A stretch of 54,993 bases of DNA from Actinomycetota bacterium (GCA_030645495.1 JAUSLV010000013.1:1-54993); one strand, 5' to 3'; positions 9,089 through 18,538 are shown, counted from the first letter of the stretch. Notes: a model not told the origin generated them from the sequence alone. A program made the numbers and translations.

Positions 9089-9786
9089 GACGCACTCTCG
9101 CGCGTGGTCCAGTTGATCTGCGCGTCGGGCGCGCGCAGATACATCGGCTGGATCTCCCACGGGTTCACCCAGTCCTCGCGCAGCGCACGCGCGTGGGCAA
9201 GTTGCACCAGCGGCGCGGCCGAGGGGAACGACACGAACTGCTCGGCGAAGTCGCAGTGCAGGTCGCCCTCGATCTCGTCGCGGTAGCGCAGCGCGCCATC
9301 GCCCACGCACACCACGTTCTGGCCGCGAGCGATGAGGTCGGCGACCAAGTCGTCGACCGGGCCGACACACGGCTCGGTGACCCGCTGCACACCACCGGGC
9401 ACGGGCCGGTAGAACGCGTAGAACACCTCGCCCTTGCGCGCGTCGATGACCGCGGCGATCGTGCGATCGGCGTGACGTAGCGGGAACGCCAGCAGGTCGA
9501 GCGAGCTGATACCGATCATCGGCACGCGCAACGCCTGCGCGATCGCCTTGCCCGCTGCCAGGCCCACGCGCATGCCGGTGAACAGGCCGGGACCGATGTC
9601 GACCGCGATCGCGCCGAATTCGGCGATCTCGATGTCGGCCTGGCGGCACACGAACTCGATCGCGGGCACGAGCGTTTCCGCATGGCGACGCCCGCGCGAC
9701 ACCTCGAACATGCCCAACACGCCCTCGTGACCGCCGATGGCCACGCTGACCTGCTGCGTCGCGGTCTCGATACCGAGGATCAACAT
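9085..9786 (-). CDS. tsaB: t6A accessory protein TsaB
   Basis: Encodes 233 residues. MLILGIETATQQVSVAI and DIGPGLFTGMRVGLAAGKA are the TsaB signature of the inactive Kae1-like partner that dimerises with TsaD. IDARKGEVFYAFY is the second conserved block. It scaffolds the TsaBDE complex in the cytoplasm. ATG at 9786 overlaps the end of tsaE by 7 bases. Confidence 0.95.
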   Translation of the reverse strand: MLILGIETATQQVSVAIGGHEGVLGMFEVSRGRRHAETLVPAIEFVCRQADIEIAEFGAIAVDIGPGLFTGMRVGLAAGKAIAQALRVPMIGISSLDLLAFPLRHADRTIAAVIDARKGEVFYAFYRPVPGGVQRVTEPCVGPVDDLVADLIARGQNVVCVGDGALRYRDEIEGDLHCDFAEQFVSFPSAAPLVQLAHARALREDWVNPWEIQPMYLRAPDAQINWTTRESAS

Positions 9787-10262
9787 GCGAACCCCGCCAA
9801 CACGGCCTCCACTTGCTCCCACCGTGGCGCCCACGTGCGGCCGGTGGCGCTGATGGTGATCTGCCGTGCGTCGTCGAGATCCGGGTCGGCCACGAGGTGC
9901 ACCGCCAGGTGGTCGCCCAACGACCGAGCCACCACGTCGCCCCACTCGATCAGCACGATGCCGTCGTACTCGAGCAGCTCGTTCAGCGCCAGATCGGCCA
10001 CCTCGTTCGTGCTGGTGAGGCGGTAGATGTCGGCATGGTGCAGCGTGATGCGGCCCGCCTCGTAGCTGTGCACCAGCGTGTACGTGGGCGAGGTGATCGG
10101 CTCGGTGACACCCAGGGCAGCACCGAACGCCTTGGCGAATGCTGTCTTGCCCGCACCCATCTCGCCGGCCAGCACGATCAGGTCGCCGGCGCGCGCCAGA
10201 TTCGCCAGCGCCGCCGCAATGGCGTTGGTGTCGGCGAGCGACGAGGCGCGGAGATGCAACAT
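9780..10262 (-). CDS. tsaE: t6A ATPase TsaE
   Basis: Encodes 160 residues. Walker A is IVLAGEMGAGKTAFAKAFG near residue 30; then ITSPTYTLVHSYEAGR and HHADIYRL (the conserved YxxxHxDxYR region), and VLIEWGDVV (Walker B). It is the ATPase that cycles the TsaB-TsaD complex. It is the first gene of the t6A block, 42 bases downstream of alr; the intervening sequence has no terminator and only a weak ribosome binding site. Confidence 0.95.
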   Translation of the reverse strand: MLHLRASSLADTNAIAAALANLARAGDLIVLAGEMGAGKTAFAKAFGAALGVTEPITSPTYTLVHSYEAGRITLHHADIYRLTSTNEVADLALNELLEYDGIVLIEWGDVVARSLGDHLAVHLVADPDLDDARQITISATGRTWAPRWEQVEAVLAGFAC

Positions 10263-10304
10263 GACCAGGTGAACTCTAGAGCCAGCGGCCGACGGCGGGC
10301 GCGT

Positions 10305-11408
10305 TCACACGGGTCGGCGTTCCACCCTGGCGGAGATGCCGCACACGATCTCGTAGGCGATCGTGTCGAGGCGCTCGGCCCAGTCGGCGGCCGTGATCGT
10401 GTGCCCGCCCTGGCTGCCGATCAGCACCGCCTCGTCGCCCACCGCCACCTCGTCGTCGCCGCAGTCCACCATCAGTTGGTCCATCGTCACCACGCCCACG
10501 ATCGGGCGCGGCTGGCCGCCCACCAGCACGGCCCCGCCCACTGCGTGCAGGCGCCGCGGCACGCCGTCGGCGTATCCCAGTGGCAGCGTGGCCACCGTGG
10601 TGTCGCGGTCGAAGCCGTGGCGCAACCCGTAGGAGATGCGCTCACCGGCCGTCACCCGCTTCACGTGTGCCACCCGAGCGTGCAACGACAGCGCCGGCCG
10701 CAACTCGGTGCACAGGTGGTCGACCCCCGGCCCGGGTGAAATGCCGTAGATCGCGATACCGGCGCGCACCATGTCGTAGCGGGCTCGCGGGTGGGCCAGC
10801 GCGCCAGAGGAGTTGGCCGCGTGTACCAGCGGCGGATGGTGGCCGGCCGCGTGCAGCGTGGCGAGCACGTCGTCGAATCGATCCAGCTGGTGCTCGGTGT
10901 ACGGGTTGTCGGGCTCGTCGGCCACGGCCAGATGGGTGAACACCCCGGCCAGCGCGGTGGCCGGCGAGGCCTCGATCTCGGCCGCCACCGCGACCGCGGC
11001 GTTCGTGTGCGCACCCACCCGGCGCATGCCGGTGTCGATCTTCAGGTGCACCGGGTGGCCCATGCCGCCGGCATCGGCGATCGCGGTGACGCCCTCGCGG
11101 CCGTACACCGTGAGCTGCAGGTCGGCATCGAGTGCGGCCCTGGTTTGCGCCGCCGGCTGCTCGCTGAGCACCAGGATCGGGCCCTCGACACCCGCGGCCC
11201 GCAGCGCCACGCCCTCTTGCACGAGCGCCACGCACAGGCCCTGCGCCCCGCCGGCCAGCGCCGCGCGGGCGGCCAACTCCGCGCCGTGGCCGTAGCCGTC
11301 GGCCTTCACCACCGCCCACACCTGTGCCGGCCCGGCCACGCCAGCGATCTCGCGCACGTTGTGCTGGATCGCCGCGGCCGATACCCCCGCCCACGCCCAA
11401 CGAGTCAT
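10305..11408 (-). CDS. alr: Alanine racemase
   Basis: Encodes 367 residues. The PLP lysine lies in VWAVVKADGYGHG near residue 34, and the substrate-binding and catalytic Tyr region is ISYGLRHGF near residue 248. KIDTGMRRVG and the C-terminal DGVPRRLHAVGGAVLVGG and VTMDQLMVDCG match the Alr family. It converts L- to D-alanine for peptidoglycan. It sits between nnr and tsaE; the spacing to nnr is 10 bases. The N-terminus fits the ATG at 11408 without extension. Confidence 0.96.
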   Translation of the reverse strand: MTRWAWAGVSAAAIQHNVREIAGVAGPAQVWAVVKADGYGHGAELAARAALAGGAQGLCVALVQEGVALRAAGVEGPILVLSEQPAAQTRAALDADLQLTVYGREGVTAIADAGGMGHPVHLKIDTGMRRVGAHTNAAVAVAAEIEASPATALAGVFTHLAVADEPDNPYTEHQLDRFDDVLATLHAAGHHPPLVHAANSSGALAHPRARYDMVRAGIAIYGISPGPGVDHLCTELRPALSLHARVAHVKRVTAGERISYGLRHGFDRDTTVATLPLGYADGVPRRLHAVGGAVLVGGQPRPIVGVVTMDQLMVDCGDDEVAVGDEAVLIGSQGGHTITAADWAERLDTIAYEIVCGISARVERRPV

Positions 11409-11418
11409 GCGCCCACGC

Positions 11419-12786
11419 TCACGTCAGCTGCTCCAACACCGCCGGCAGGTGCCCGGCGATGTCGCCGGCGACCATTCCTCGTGCCGGGGCCAGCGCGGCT
11501 GCAGCACCGTGCAACCAGGCTCCCGCAGCCGCGGCCTCGAACGCCGGCACCTTGGCGGCCAGCAACGCGCCGATGATCCCCGCCAGCACATCGCCCGTTC
11601 CGGCCGTGGCCAAGCGGGCGTCACCCGTGGTGACCACCAGCGCGTCGCCAGCCGGGTCGGCCACCACGGTGGCAGCGCCCTTCAACAGCACGACGCAATG
11701 CGTGGCGTCGGCCAGCCGCCTGGCAGCCATCACGCGGTCGGCGATCGGGGCCGAACCGTGCAGCAGCGTGTACTCGCCGTCGTGTGGGGTCAGCACGGTC
11801 GGTGCCGTGCGCCGGCGCAGCAGGGCACCGGCACCGTCGGCGTTCCAGGCCATCGCGAACAGGCCGTCGCCGTCGATCACCGTCGGGATGGGGGCATCCA
11901 CCGCCACCCACCGCACCTGGGTGGCGAGGTCGTCGTCGCGGCCCAGGCCCGGGCCGAGCACGAGCGCATGGAAGCGGTCGAGCGAATCGAGCGCGGCCTG
12001 CGCCCACTCCTTGCCCACCAGCGGCGTCTGCACGATCTCCGCTGCCGCGGCGGGGGCCATCGTGCCCGGACAGGACAGCTGCACCATGCCGGCCCCGGCG
12101 CGCATCGCGGCGCCGGCCACCAGGCACGCGGCACCGGTCATCCCCGGGCTGCCGGCGATCACCCGCAGGGCAGAGCGCCACTTGTGCGCGGTCATCTCCC
12201 GTTGCGGCACCCACGAGGCCACGTCGGAGGGCTCGACGAGCCACGCCCGGCAGTGCTCGTCGACCCGGTCGTCGAGGCCGATGTCGGCCAACTCCACCTC
12301 GCCGGCCAACTCGCTGCCGGGCGGCAGCAGCAAGCCGGGCTTCAGCGCGGCGAACGTGACCGTGCGCGTGGCCGCCAGCACTGCCCCCGACGTCTCGCCG
12401 GTGAGCGCGTTCACGCCGCTGGGCACATCCACGGCCAGCACGGGGGTGGCCCCCACGTCGGGCGGGGTCCAGACACCACGAAAGCCGGTGCCGTAGGCCG
12501 CGTCGATCACCAAGTGAGCCGAGGGCAGCACGGCCGGGCAGGCCACAGCATCGTGCACGTGCACCTTCACGCCGCGTGCCGCGAGCAGGCGGGCCGCCAC
12601 ACGGCCGTCCGCGCCGTTGTTGCCCTTGCCCACGATCACGTGCACGACACGCCCATACGTGCCACCCATCATCCGCACCGCGACACGGGCCACCGCTGCA
12701 CCGGCACGGCCGATCAGCACCTCTTGCGGCTGCGAGGCCGACACGTCGACGGCACGCATTTCGTCGGGAGTCACGATCGGGATCAC
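11419..12786 (-). CDS. nnr: Bifunctional NAD(P)H-hydrate epimerase / ADP-dependent dehydratase
   Basis: Encodes 455 residues. The N-terminal YjeF_N epimerase domain has VIVGKGNNGADGRVAARLL and VIDAAYGTGFRG; the C-terminal ribokinase-fold dehydratase domain (from about residue 200) has HKWRSALRVIAGSPGMTGAA, LVLGPGLG, VIDGDGL, LTPHDGEY and the phosphate-binding TAGTGDVLAGIIGALLA. Together they repair damaged NADHX and NADPHX. It starts at GTG 12786, which places IVTPDEMRAVD at the N-terminus as in the family; the ribosome binding site is weak. Its neighbours acpS and alr are the usual actinobacterial partners. Confidence 0.94.
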   Translation of the reverse strand: MIPIVTPDEMRAVDVSASQPQEVLIGRAGAAVARVAVRMMGGTYGRVVHVIVGKGNNGADGRVAARLLAARGVKVHVHDAVACPAVLPSAHLVIDAAYGTGFRGVWTPPDVGATPVLAVDVPSGVNALTGETSGAVLAATRTVTFAALKPGLLLPPGSELAGEVELADIGLDDRVDEHCRAWLVEPSDVASWVPQREMTAHKWRSALRVIAGSPGMTGAACLVAGAAMRAGAGMVQLSCPGTMAPAAAAEIVQTPLVGKEWAQAALDSLDRFHALVLGPGLGRDDDLATQVRWVAVDAPIPTVIDGDGLFAMAWNADGAGALLRRRTAPTVLTPHDGEYTLLHGSAPIADRVMAARRLADATHCVVLLKGAATVVADPAGDALVVTTGDARLATAGTGDVLAGIIGALLAAKVPAFEAAAAGAWLHGAAAALAPARGMVAGDIAGHLPAVLEQLT

Positions 12787-12830
12787 GACCCGAGCCTACG
12801 CCCCTCCCCTGTGCGGGTGGGTGAGCCGTG

Positions 12831-13202
12831 CTACTCGGCGATGACGTACGCGAGCGCGATGAGATCGGAGTGCGTGATGCTGAGATGCCACGTGGTGATG
12901 CCCCGGTCGACCGCCAGTTCCAGCGCGCGGCCGGTGATCTGCAGCGAAGGCACACCCGAATCGGCGCGCTCCACCCACACCTCGTGGAACCCGAACGCCC
13001 CGAGGCCAAGCCCCATCGCCTTCATCACCGCTTCACGCGCAGCAAAACGCGCGGCCAATGACGGCACCGGATCCAGCTTCGGGGCCACGTAGGCGAGTTC
13101 GCTCGCGGTGAACAACCGCTCGCGCATCGTCGGCGTGCGGGTGAGCGACGTGCGGAACCGCTCGATGTCGACCGCATCGACACCGATTCCTCTGATGGTC
13201 AT
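12831..13202 (-). CDS. acpS: Holo-[acyl-carrier-protein] synthase AcpS
   Basis: Encodes 123 residues. IRGIGVDAVDIERF carries the Mg2+/CoA-binding Asp, and LAARFAAREAVMKAMGLGLG is the AcpS signature with Glu and Lys. HLSITHSDLIALAYVIAE closes the chain. It transfers 4'-phosphopantetheine from CoA to acyl carrier protein. The start at 13202 is set by a near-perfect ribosome binding site (GGAGAGGAGG) and the family N-terminus. It is 29 bases after glmS and ends 44 bases before nnr. Confidence 0.95.
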   Translation of the reverse strand: MTIRGIGVDAVDIERFRTSLTRTPTMRERLFTASELAYVAPKLDPVPSLAARFAAREAVMKAMGLGLGAFGFHEVWVERADSGVPSLQITGRALELAVDRGITTWHLSITHSDLIALAYVIAE

Positions 13203-13231
13203 GACCGCCTCCTCTCCTGAGGAACCGTAGG

Positions 13232-16200
13232 TCAGTGACGCCAGTGATCCGCGGAATCGGAGATGGGCAGGATCAGCAGGTCGGCCACCGACAGATCTGC
13301 CAGCAGGTCGTCGCGGAACGCGCCCTCGGTTTCCGACACCCAGTCGACCAGGCGGTCGTAGCGCCGGTCGTAGCCCTGCAGCACGCCGCGCATCGTGGCC
13401 ACCGGCAGGCGATCGTGGAAGCGCACGTGCAGCAGCGTGATGCCGGTGCACACGCCACCCTTCACCTCGGGCACCATGATCACGGTGCGGCCGTCGCTGC
13501 GGCCACGGGCCACCAGCACTTCCTTCTCGCTGGCGACGCGCCGCTTGGTGCCACGCAGATGCGAGTTGGTCTCCACCCGGCTGGGCACGTCGCGCGACAT
13601 GCCGCCGCGATCGACGATCGCGATCGTGGCGCCGTGTGCCGGGTCGCCCTCGATCGCGTAGCGGGTGTAGCCCACCACCGACTCGACGGCGGGGTCGAGG
13701 TCGGCCAACACCTTCAGCGTCTTGTAGCTGAGGCGGTCGCGCCCGGCACCGGCGGTGAGGATCGACTGCACCAACGCCCGATCCAGCACGCCCTCGTCGT
13801 TGCGGCTGATGCCCACGGTGACGGTCTTGGCCTGGTGCTTGATCGCGTCGATCGGGCGGGTGAGTTCTTCGATGGCGCGCGTGAGCGCGGCGGTGAGGTC
13901 GTCGATCACACTGCCCGGTGTGGCGATCTTGCCCGTGGCCCGCTGGTAGGCCTCGAGCGGCGAGTCGCTGGCCAGGTCGCGCAGCATGCTCACCAGCCGC
14001 ACTGCCGTCGAGGCTTCGAGGTGGCCGTCGTAGGTGCCGACGCGCAAGCCGTCGAAGAACTTCTCGGTGTGCACGGGAATGCCGGCGCGCACCACGCGCA
14101 GCACATCGTCGCCCACGTCGTGCGCGGCGAGCGCATGCTCGATCACCTCACGTGCCTCGCGCAGCGGGCGCGCCGACGCGTCGATCGCGAGCGCGGCTTC
14201 GTAGCCGAACAGGTGGCCCACCATCGCCGACAGCACGAACGCCAGCGCCGGGTCGACCGTTGGCACCGTCAGCACGGCTGCCGCTGCGGCGAACCGGCTG
14301 TCGCCCTCGGTGGCCACCACGATCGGGGTGGCCTTGTGCGCCTTGTAGATCGCCACTTCCTTGGCCACGTCGTCGGCGGTGCCGCCCATCAGGCCGGCCG
14401 CGCACACCAGGATCAACGGCTCGCTGGAGAGGTCGATGTGCTTCTTGTCCTCGGTGACGTCGCAGGCGATGCTCTTGTAACACAACTCGCTGAGCTTGAT
14501 CCGCACTTCTTCGGCGGCCACCACGTTGGGGCCGTTGCCCACGATCGCCCAGTAGCGCTTCGAGGGGGCGAAGCGGCGTGCGGCCTCGCCGATCGCGGGG
14601 CGAGTGGCGATCACCTCGCCCATCGCGTCGGGCAACTCGCGCAGCGAACGCAGGATGTCGGTGCGCCGCTGGGCGCTGCCCTTGCCCGTCGCCTCGGCGA
14701 TCGCGCAGGCCAGCAGCACACCGGCGGCCACCTGCGCGTAGAACGCCTTCGTGCTGGCCACGCTCATCTCCACGTCGCGGCCGTCGCTGGTGTACATCAC
14801 GCCGTCGGCCTTGTCGGTGAGGTCGCTGTTGCGACGGTTCACTATCGCCAGCACCGCGGCGCCGCGCCCACGGGCGAGGTCGACCGTGCGGTTGGTGTCG
14901 GTGGTAGTGCCGCTCTGGCTGACGGCCACGATCAGCGTGTCGGTCATGTCGAGGCGCAGGTGGAAGCCCGACAGTTCGGTGGCAGTGATGTCGTCGACGT
15001 CGAGCGTGCCATCGGTGAGCGTGTCGAGCACCTCGGCCATGCTGCGGCCGGCCACCGCTGCAGTGCCCTGGCCGATCACGCGCACCTTCGTGATGCTGCC
15101 GTCGGCCAAGCGAGCGGCGATGGCGGACGGCAGGCTGCGTTCGCCCACCTCGGCACGCAGGCCGTGGCCAGCCGTGACGGCGGAGTCGACGATCTTGCCG
15201 CGCAGCGTCTTGCGGAAGCTGTTGGGCGCCTCGCCGATCTCCTTCAGCAAGAAGTGGGGGCTCTCGCCTCGGTCGATGTCGCGGGTGGTGACCTGGGCCG
15301 TGACGATCTCGCGCTCGCCGAGCGGCAGCTCGCTGCCGTCGTAAGCCATCCGGCGGATACCCGCGAGCGAGCCGGCCTTCGCGCCGTCGAGCACGAACAC
15401 CTGGCCGCGGCTGCCGCTGTCGGACAGTGTCTCGCCGTCCACGCGCACGAACCGCATCGTCTCTTCGACCACGCCGTAGGGCTCGCTGGCGACAATGAAC
15501 ATGTCGTCGCCCAGGCCCACGTACAGCGCCTGGCCGCTGCCACGCAGCGCGAGGTACACCCGCTCGGGGGCATCGGCCGCCGCGGCGGCGATCGCCACGC
15601 TGCCCTCGAACTCGGCCACAGTGCGACGGAACGCCTCGGACAGGTCGGCGCCCTGCAACGCGTGCCCCTCTCGAATGTACTGGGCCATCACCGCCGGGAT
15701 CACCTTCGCGTCGGTGGTGATCGGGCCGGCGATGCGCAACGAGTGGTTCACCTTGATGTCGGCGTGGTTGTCGACGTCGCCGTTCAGCACGGCCACCGTG
15801 TAGCACTGGTCGGCGTGCTCGTGGCCGGCCAGCTCGGTCTCCTCGCCGTTCACCGGGTGGCAGTTGGGCTCGCTGATGATGCCCACGCTGGCCCAGCGGG
15901 TGTGCCCCAGCACCGACACGCGGGCCTCGGGGTTGGCGAGGGCCAGACGCAGCAGCGCGTCGCCCTTCACCCCGGCGCGCAGGGCCTTCACGTTGTCGCC
16001 CAGCTCGCCGATCTCGGCCGCGGCCTTGTACACGAAGCCGAGGCGATCGCCGGCCACGCGTACCGAGCCGTTCTGGAACAGCGGGTCGTGGTTGCGCTGC
16101 GCCACCAAAGCGGCCAGCGACGGGTCGTTGAGGTCGAGGCCGTGGCCCCACACCAGCACGTGGATGCCGGCGCTGTCGCGGCCGCGCACTTCCATCCGGT

Positions 16201-16651
16201 CGATCGCCGACAGCGCCTGCTGGATCGCGAGGTACCCCGCAACGGCTGCCTGGGCGGCGTCGCGGCCGGCCAGATCGGCCACCGCGTCGGCCGTGCGCAG
16301 ACGGTCCTTGCGGACGGCCCACACCGCATCGCGGGCGGCCAGCAGCTCGGCGTTGATGCCCTCGATCTCGTCGGGCGACAGTGTGGTGGATTCCAGCGCC
16401 AGTTCGCGCTCGGCGATGCGGGCAGCGAGTTGGTCGAGCCGGGCGCCGATGCCGACGATCAGCTCGCTGCGGCCCACCAGGGCCGACACGCCCGGTACGC
16501 CGTGCAGCAAGAGATCCACCTCGTCGACCAGCGGGGCTGCGGCCGACAGCGTGGGGGCCGCCACGGCGCGGTCGAGGAGAGCCAGGAGGTCGCCCGCGAG
16601 AGGGGCGGGACGAGCCGCCGGCCGGGAGACGATTGCCACGATGCCGCACAT
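13232..16651 (-). CDS. glmS: Oversized GlmS-like glutamine-fructose-6-phosphate aminotransferase
   Basis: Encodes 1,139 residues versus about 610 for ordinary GlmS. Starts MCGIVAIVSR with the catalytic N-terminal Cys, but the next glutaminase block (MEVRGRDSAGIHV) appears only near residue 153, so about 130 residues are inserted. LGHTRWASVG (248) and VLNGDVDNHADIK (288) keep the Arg and Asn-Gly. The first sugar-isomerase domain has SQSGTTTDTNRT (579) and SVASTKAFYAQ (630). The second has EEVRIKLSEL and KKHIDLSSE (His 738), matching the catalytic Glu/His segment. About 300 residues follow the usual end, including AKTVTVG near 941, which resembles the normal KSVTVE terminus. It lies 83 bases after glmM, fitting UDP-GlcNAc synthesis. 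A paralogue with altered substrate is the alternative. Confidence 0.85.
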   Translation of the reverse strand: MCGIVAIVSRPAARPAPLAGDLLALLDRAVAAPTLSAAAPLVDEVDLLLHGVPGVSALVGRSELIVGIGARLDQLAARIAERELALESTTLSPDEIEGINAELLAARDAVWAVRKDRLRTADAVADLAGRDAAQAAVAGYLAIQQALSAIDRMEVRGRDSAGIHVLVWGHGLDLNDPSLAALVAQRNHDPLFQNGSVRVAGDRLGFVYKAAAEIGELGDNVKALRAGVKGDALLRLALANPEARVSVLGHTRWASVGIISEPNCHPVNGEETELAGHEHADQCYTVAVLNGDVDNHADIKVNHSLRIAGPITTDAKVIPAVMAQYIREGHALQGADLSEAFRRTVAEFEGSVAIAAAAADAPERVYLALRGSGQALYVGLGDDMFIVASEPYGVVEETMRFVRVDGETLSDSGSRGQVFVLDGAKAGSLAGIRRMAYDGSELPLGEREIVTAQVTTRDIDRGESPHFLLKEIGEAPNSFRKTLRGKIVDSAVTAGHGLRAEVGERSLPSAIAARLADGSITKVRVIGQGTAAVAGRSMAEVLDTLTDGTLDVDDITATELSGFHLRLDMTDTLIVAVSQSGTTTDTNRTVDLARGRGAAVLAIVNRRNSDLTDKADGVMYTSDGRDVEMSVASTKAFYAQVAAGVLLACAIAEATGKGSAQRRTDILRSLRELPDAMGEVIATRPAIGEAARRFAPSKRYWAIVGNGPNVVAAEEVRIKLSELCYKSIACDVTEDKKHIDLSSEPLILVCAAGLMGGTADDVAKEVAIYKAHKATPIVVATEGDSRFAAAAAVLTVPTVDPALAFVLSAMVGHLFGYEAALAIDASARPLREAREVIEHALAAHDVGDDVLRVVRAGIPVHTEKFFDGLRVGTYDGHLEASTAVRLVSMLRDLASDSPLEAYQRATGKIATPGSVIDDLTAALTRAIEELTRPIDAIKHQAKTVTVGISRNDEGVLDRALVQSILTAGAGRDRLSYKTLKVLADLDPAVESVVGYTRYAIEGDPAHGATIAIVDRGGMSRDVPSRVETNSHLRGTKRRVASEKEVLVARGRSDGRTVIMVPEVKGGVCTGITLLHVRFHDRLPVATMRGVLQGYDRRYDRLVDWVSETEGAFRDDLLADLSVADLLILPISDSADHWRH

Positions 16652-16734
16652 GACGAACAGGTTACCGATGCTGCGGGTGGGGTTTCGCTCGGCACCTGAT
16701 CAGGGTTCGTCAACCCGGGTCGACCCGGCTCATC

Positions 16735-18045
16735 TCAGCCGAAGCGGGCCAGCACCACGGCGGCCAGGTCGTCGGCCACGGTGCGGGCCAGCACGTCGGT
16801 GGCGGCTTCCACCATCACTCGGATGAGGGGTTCGGTGCCACTGGCGCGCACCAGGATGCGGCCGTCGCCCTGCAGGCCATCCTCGGCAGCGGCGATCTCG
16901 TCGGCCAGTTCGGCGGCCACGTGCGGGTGCCGCTGCGCCACCTTCACGTTCACCAGCACCTGCGGGTAGCTGGTCATCACTTCGGCAGCCAAGTGGGCCA
17001 GCGAGTCGTGGTGGCCGTGCACGAACTGGGCCAGGCGCAAGCCGGCCAGCAGCCCGTCGCCGGTGGTGGCCAGGTCGCGGTAGATGATGTGGCCGCTCTG
17101 CTCGCCGCCCACGCTGAACCCGCCGGCGTCGAGCGCCTCGAGCACGTAGCGATCGCCCACGGCAGTGGTGACCACGTCGATGCCCGCCGCGGCCATGGCC
17201 TTGTGGAACCCGAGGTTGCTCATCACCGTCACCACCACCGTGTCGTGGCGCAGGCGGCCCTCCTCGCGCAGCAGCAGCGCCGCAAGGGCGATCAGCCGGT
17301 CGCCGTCCACCGTGCGGCCGAGGTGGTCGACGGCGATCACCCGGTCGCCGTCGCCGTCGAAGGCGAGGCCCATCGAGGCACCCGCGGCGACGACGGCCGC
17401 GGAGAGCGACTCGGTGTGCGTGGCGCCGCAGTGGTCGTTGATGTTGCGGCCGTCGGGCTGGTCGTGGATCACCGTCACGTGGGCGCCGAGCGCCCGGAAC
17501 GCCGCCGGCGCCACCTCGCTCATCGCCCCGTTGGCGCAGTCGAGCACCACCGTCAGCCCGTCGAGCCGATCCGTGAGGCCGACGAGGTGTTTCACGTAGG
17601 CGTCGCCGGCGGCTTCGTGCGCGGCCTGCACCTCGTGCCCCACGAACGCGCCGATGTGCGCCGGGTCGAGCACTGCTTCGATCGCCCGCTCGACCGCATC
17701 GGGCAGCTTGCTGCCACCGGGGGCGAAGATCTTCACCCCGTTGTCGCGCCACGGGTTGTGCGAGGCGGTGATCATCGCTGCCGGGCAGCCCTGCTGCTGG
17801 GCCATCCAGGCCAACGCGGGCGTGGGCACCACGCCCAGCGACACCGGTTCGGCGCCGCCGGCGGCCAGGCCCGCCACCACTGCTGCCTCCAGCGCGGCGC
17901 CCGACTCGCGGGTGTCGCGCCCGATCAGCCAGCGACCGCCGCCCAACACCTGCGCCGCAGCGCGGCCGAGCGCGGCCACATAGTCGGTGGTGAGCACGGT
18001 GAGGGCCTCGGCGCGAACCCCGTCGGTTCCGAACTTCAGTGACAT
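16735..18045 (-). CDS. glmM: Phosphoglucosamine mutase
   Basis: Encodes 436 residues. KFGTDGVRAEA is the N-terminal signature, MITASHNPWRDNGVKIF has the phosphorylated serine, LAFDGDGDRVIAVD is the metal loop, GGEQSGHIIYRD is the sugar-binding loop, and RILVRASGTEPLIRVMVEA is the phosphate-binding C-terminus. It converts GlcN-6-P to GlcN-1-P. GGGAGGG precedes the ATG at suitable distance. It is downstream of rpsI but separated by a terminator, so glmM probably starts its own transcript with glmS and the cell-wall genes after it. Confidence 0.97.
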   Translation of the reverse strand: MSLKFGTDGVRAEALTVLTTDYVAALGRAAAQVLGGGRWLIGRDTRESGAALEAAVVAGLAAGGAEPVSLGVVPTPALAWMAQQQGCPAAMITASHNPWRDNGVKIFAPGGSKLPDAVERAIEAVLDPAHIGAFVGHEVQAAHEAAGDAYVKHLVGLTDRLDGLTVVLDCANGAMSEVAPAAFRALGAHVTVIHDQPDGRNINDHCGATHTESLSAAVVAAGASMGLAFDGDGDRVIAVDHLGRTVDGDRLIALAALLLREEGRLRHDTVVVTVMSNLGFHKAMAAAGIDVVTTAVGDRYVLEALDAGGFSVGGEQSGHIIYRDLATTGDGLLAGLRLAQFVHGHHDSLAHLAAEVMTSYPQVLVNVKVAQRHPHVAAELADEIAAAEDGLQGDGRILVRASGTEPLIRVMVEAATDVLARTVADDLAAVVLARFG

Positions 18046-18061
18046 GCTCGCGCCCTCCCGG

Positions 18062-18107
18062 TCGAAAACGGCGACGGCGCCCCGGGCCGGTGGCCGCGGG
18101 GCGCCGT
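18062..18107 (-). terminator. Intrinsic terminator after rplM-rpsI
   Basis: An 11-bp perfect GC stem (18074-18084 with 18097-18107, ACGGCGCCCCG and complement) is followed on the minus strand by CGCCGTTTTCGAC. It starts 12 bases after the rpsI stop and lies just upstream of the glmM ribosome binding site. Confidence 0.8.
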
Positions 18108-18118
18108 ACGCAACAGCA

Positions 18119-18514
18119 TCAGCGCTTGGTGTACTGCTTGGCCTTACGGGCCTTGACGAGACCGTACTTCTTGCTCTCCTTGCGACGCGGGTCGCGAGTG
18201 AGCAGGCCGGCCTTCTTGAGGGCCGGGCGGGCCTCGGGGTCGAGTTCGATCAGCGAGCGGGCGATCGCCATGCGCAGTGCGCCGGCCTGACCGCTGATGC
18301 CGCCGCCGTGCATGGTGGCGTCGACGTCGTACGTCTCCTCGATGCCGAGCACGCGCAGCGCCTCGGTGACCGTCATGCGCTGCATGGCGGTGGGGAAGTA
18401 CTGATCGAAGGCCTTGCCGTTGATCGTGTGCACGCCGGTGCCGGGGCGGAGGCGGGCGCGAGCCACAGCTTCCTTACGACGGCCGGTGGTCTGGGTGAGC
18501 GGCTTGGTGGCCAT
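18119..18514 (-). CDS. rpsI: 30S ribosomal protein S9
   Basis: Encodes 131 residues. TTGRRKEAVARARL near the N-terminus and the C-terminal RDPRRKESKKYGLVKARKAKQYTKR are family hallmarks; the final KR tail reaches the ribosomal P site. It follows rplM by 24 bases, the conserved L13-S9 pair. Confidence 0.98.
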   Translation of the reverse strand: MATKPLTQTTGRRKEAVARARLRPGTGVHTINGKAFDQYFPTAMQRMTVTEALRVLGIEETYDVDATMHGGGISGQAGALRMAIARSLIELDPEARPALKKAGLLTRDPRRKESKKYGLVKARKAKQYTKR

Positions 18515-18538
18515 GGTGTGCTTCTACCTTCCAGCGCT

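Noticed and set aside
8546-9649. Long minus-strand frames extending tsaD, rimI, adk and rplR upstream
   Set aside because: The upstream parts overlap conserved neighbouring genes in another frame; overlaps of 1-8 bases give family-correct starts.
13235-16699. 1,154-codon open frame on the plus strand
   Set aside because: It is the antisense shadow of the giant glmS; the product is Gly/Arg/His/Val-rich low-complexity and the minus-strand frame has clear enzyme motifs.
16715-16728. 14-base palindrome CCGGGTCGACCCGG as a terminator between glmS and glmM
   Set aside because: No loop or T-run on the minus strand, and it lies inside a probable glmM-glmS transcript.
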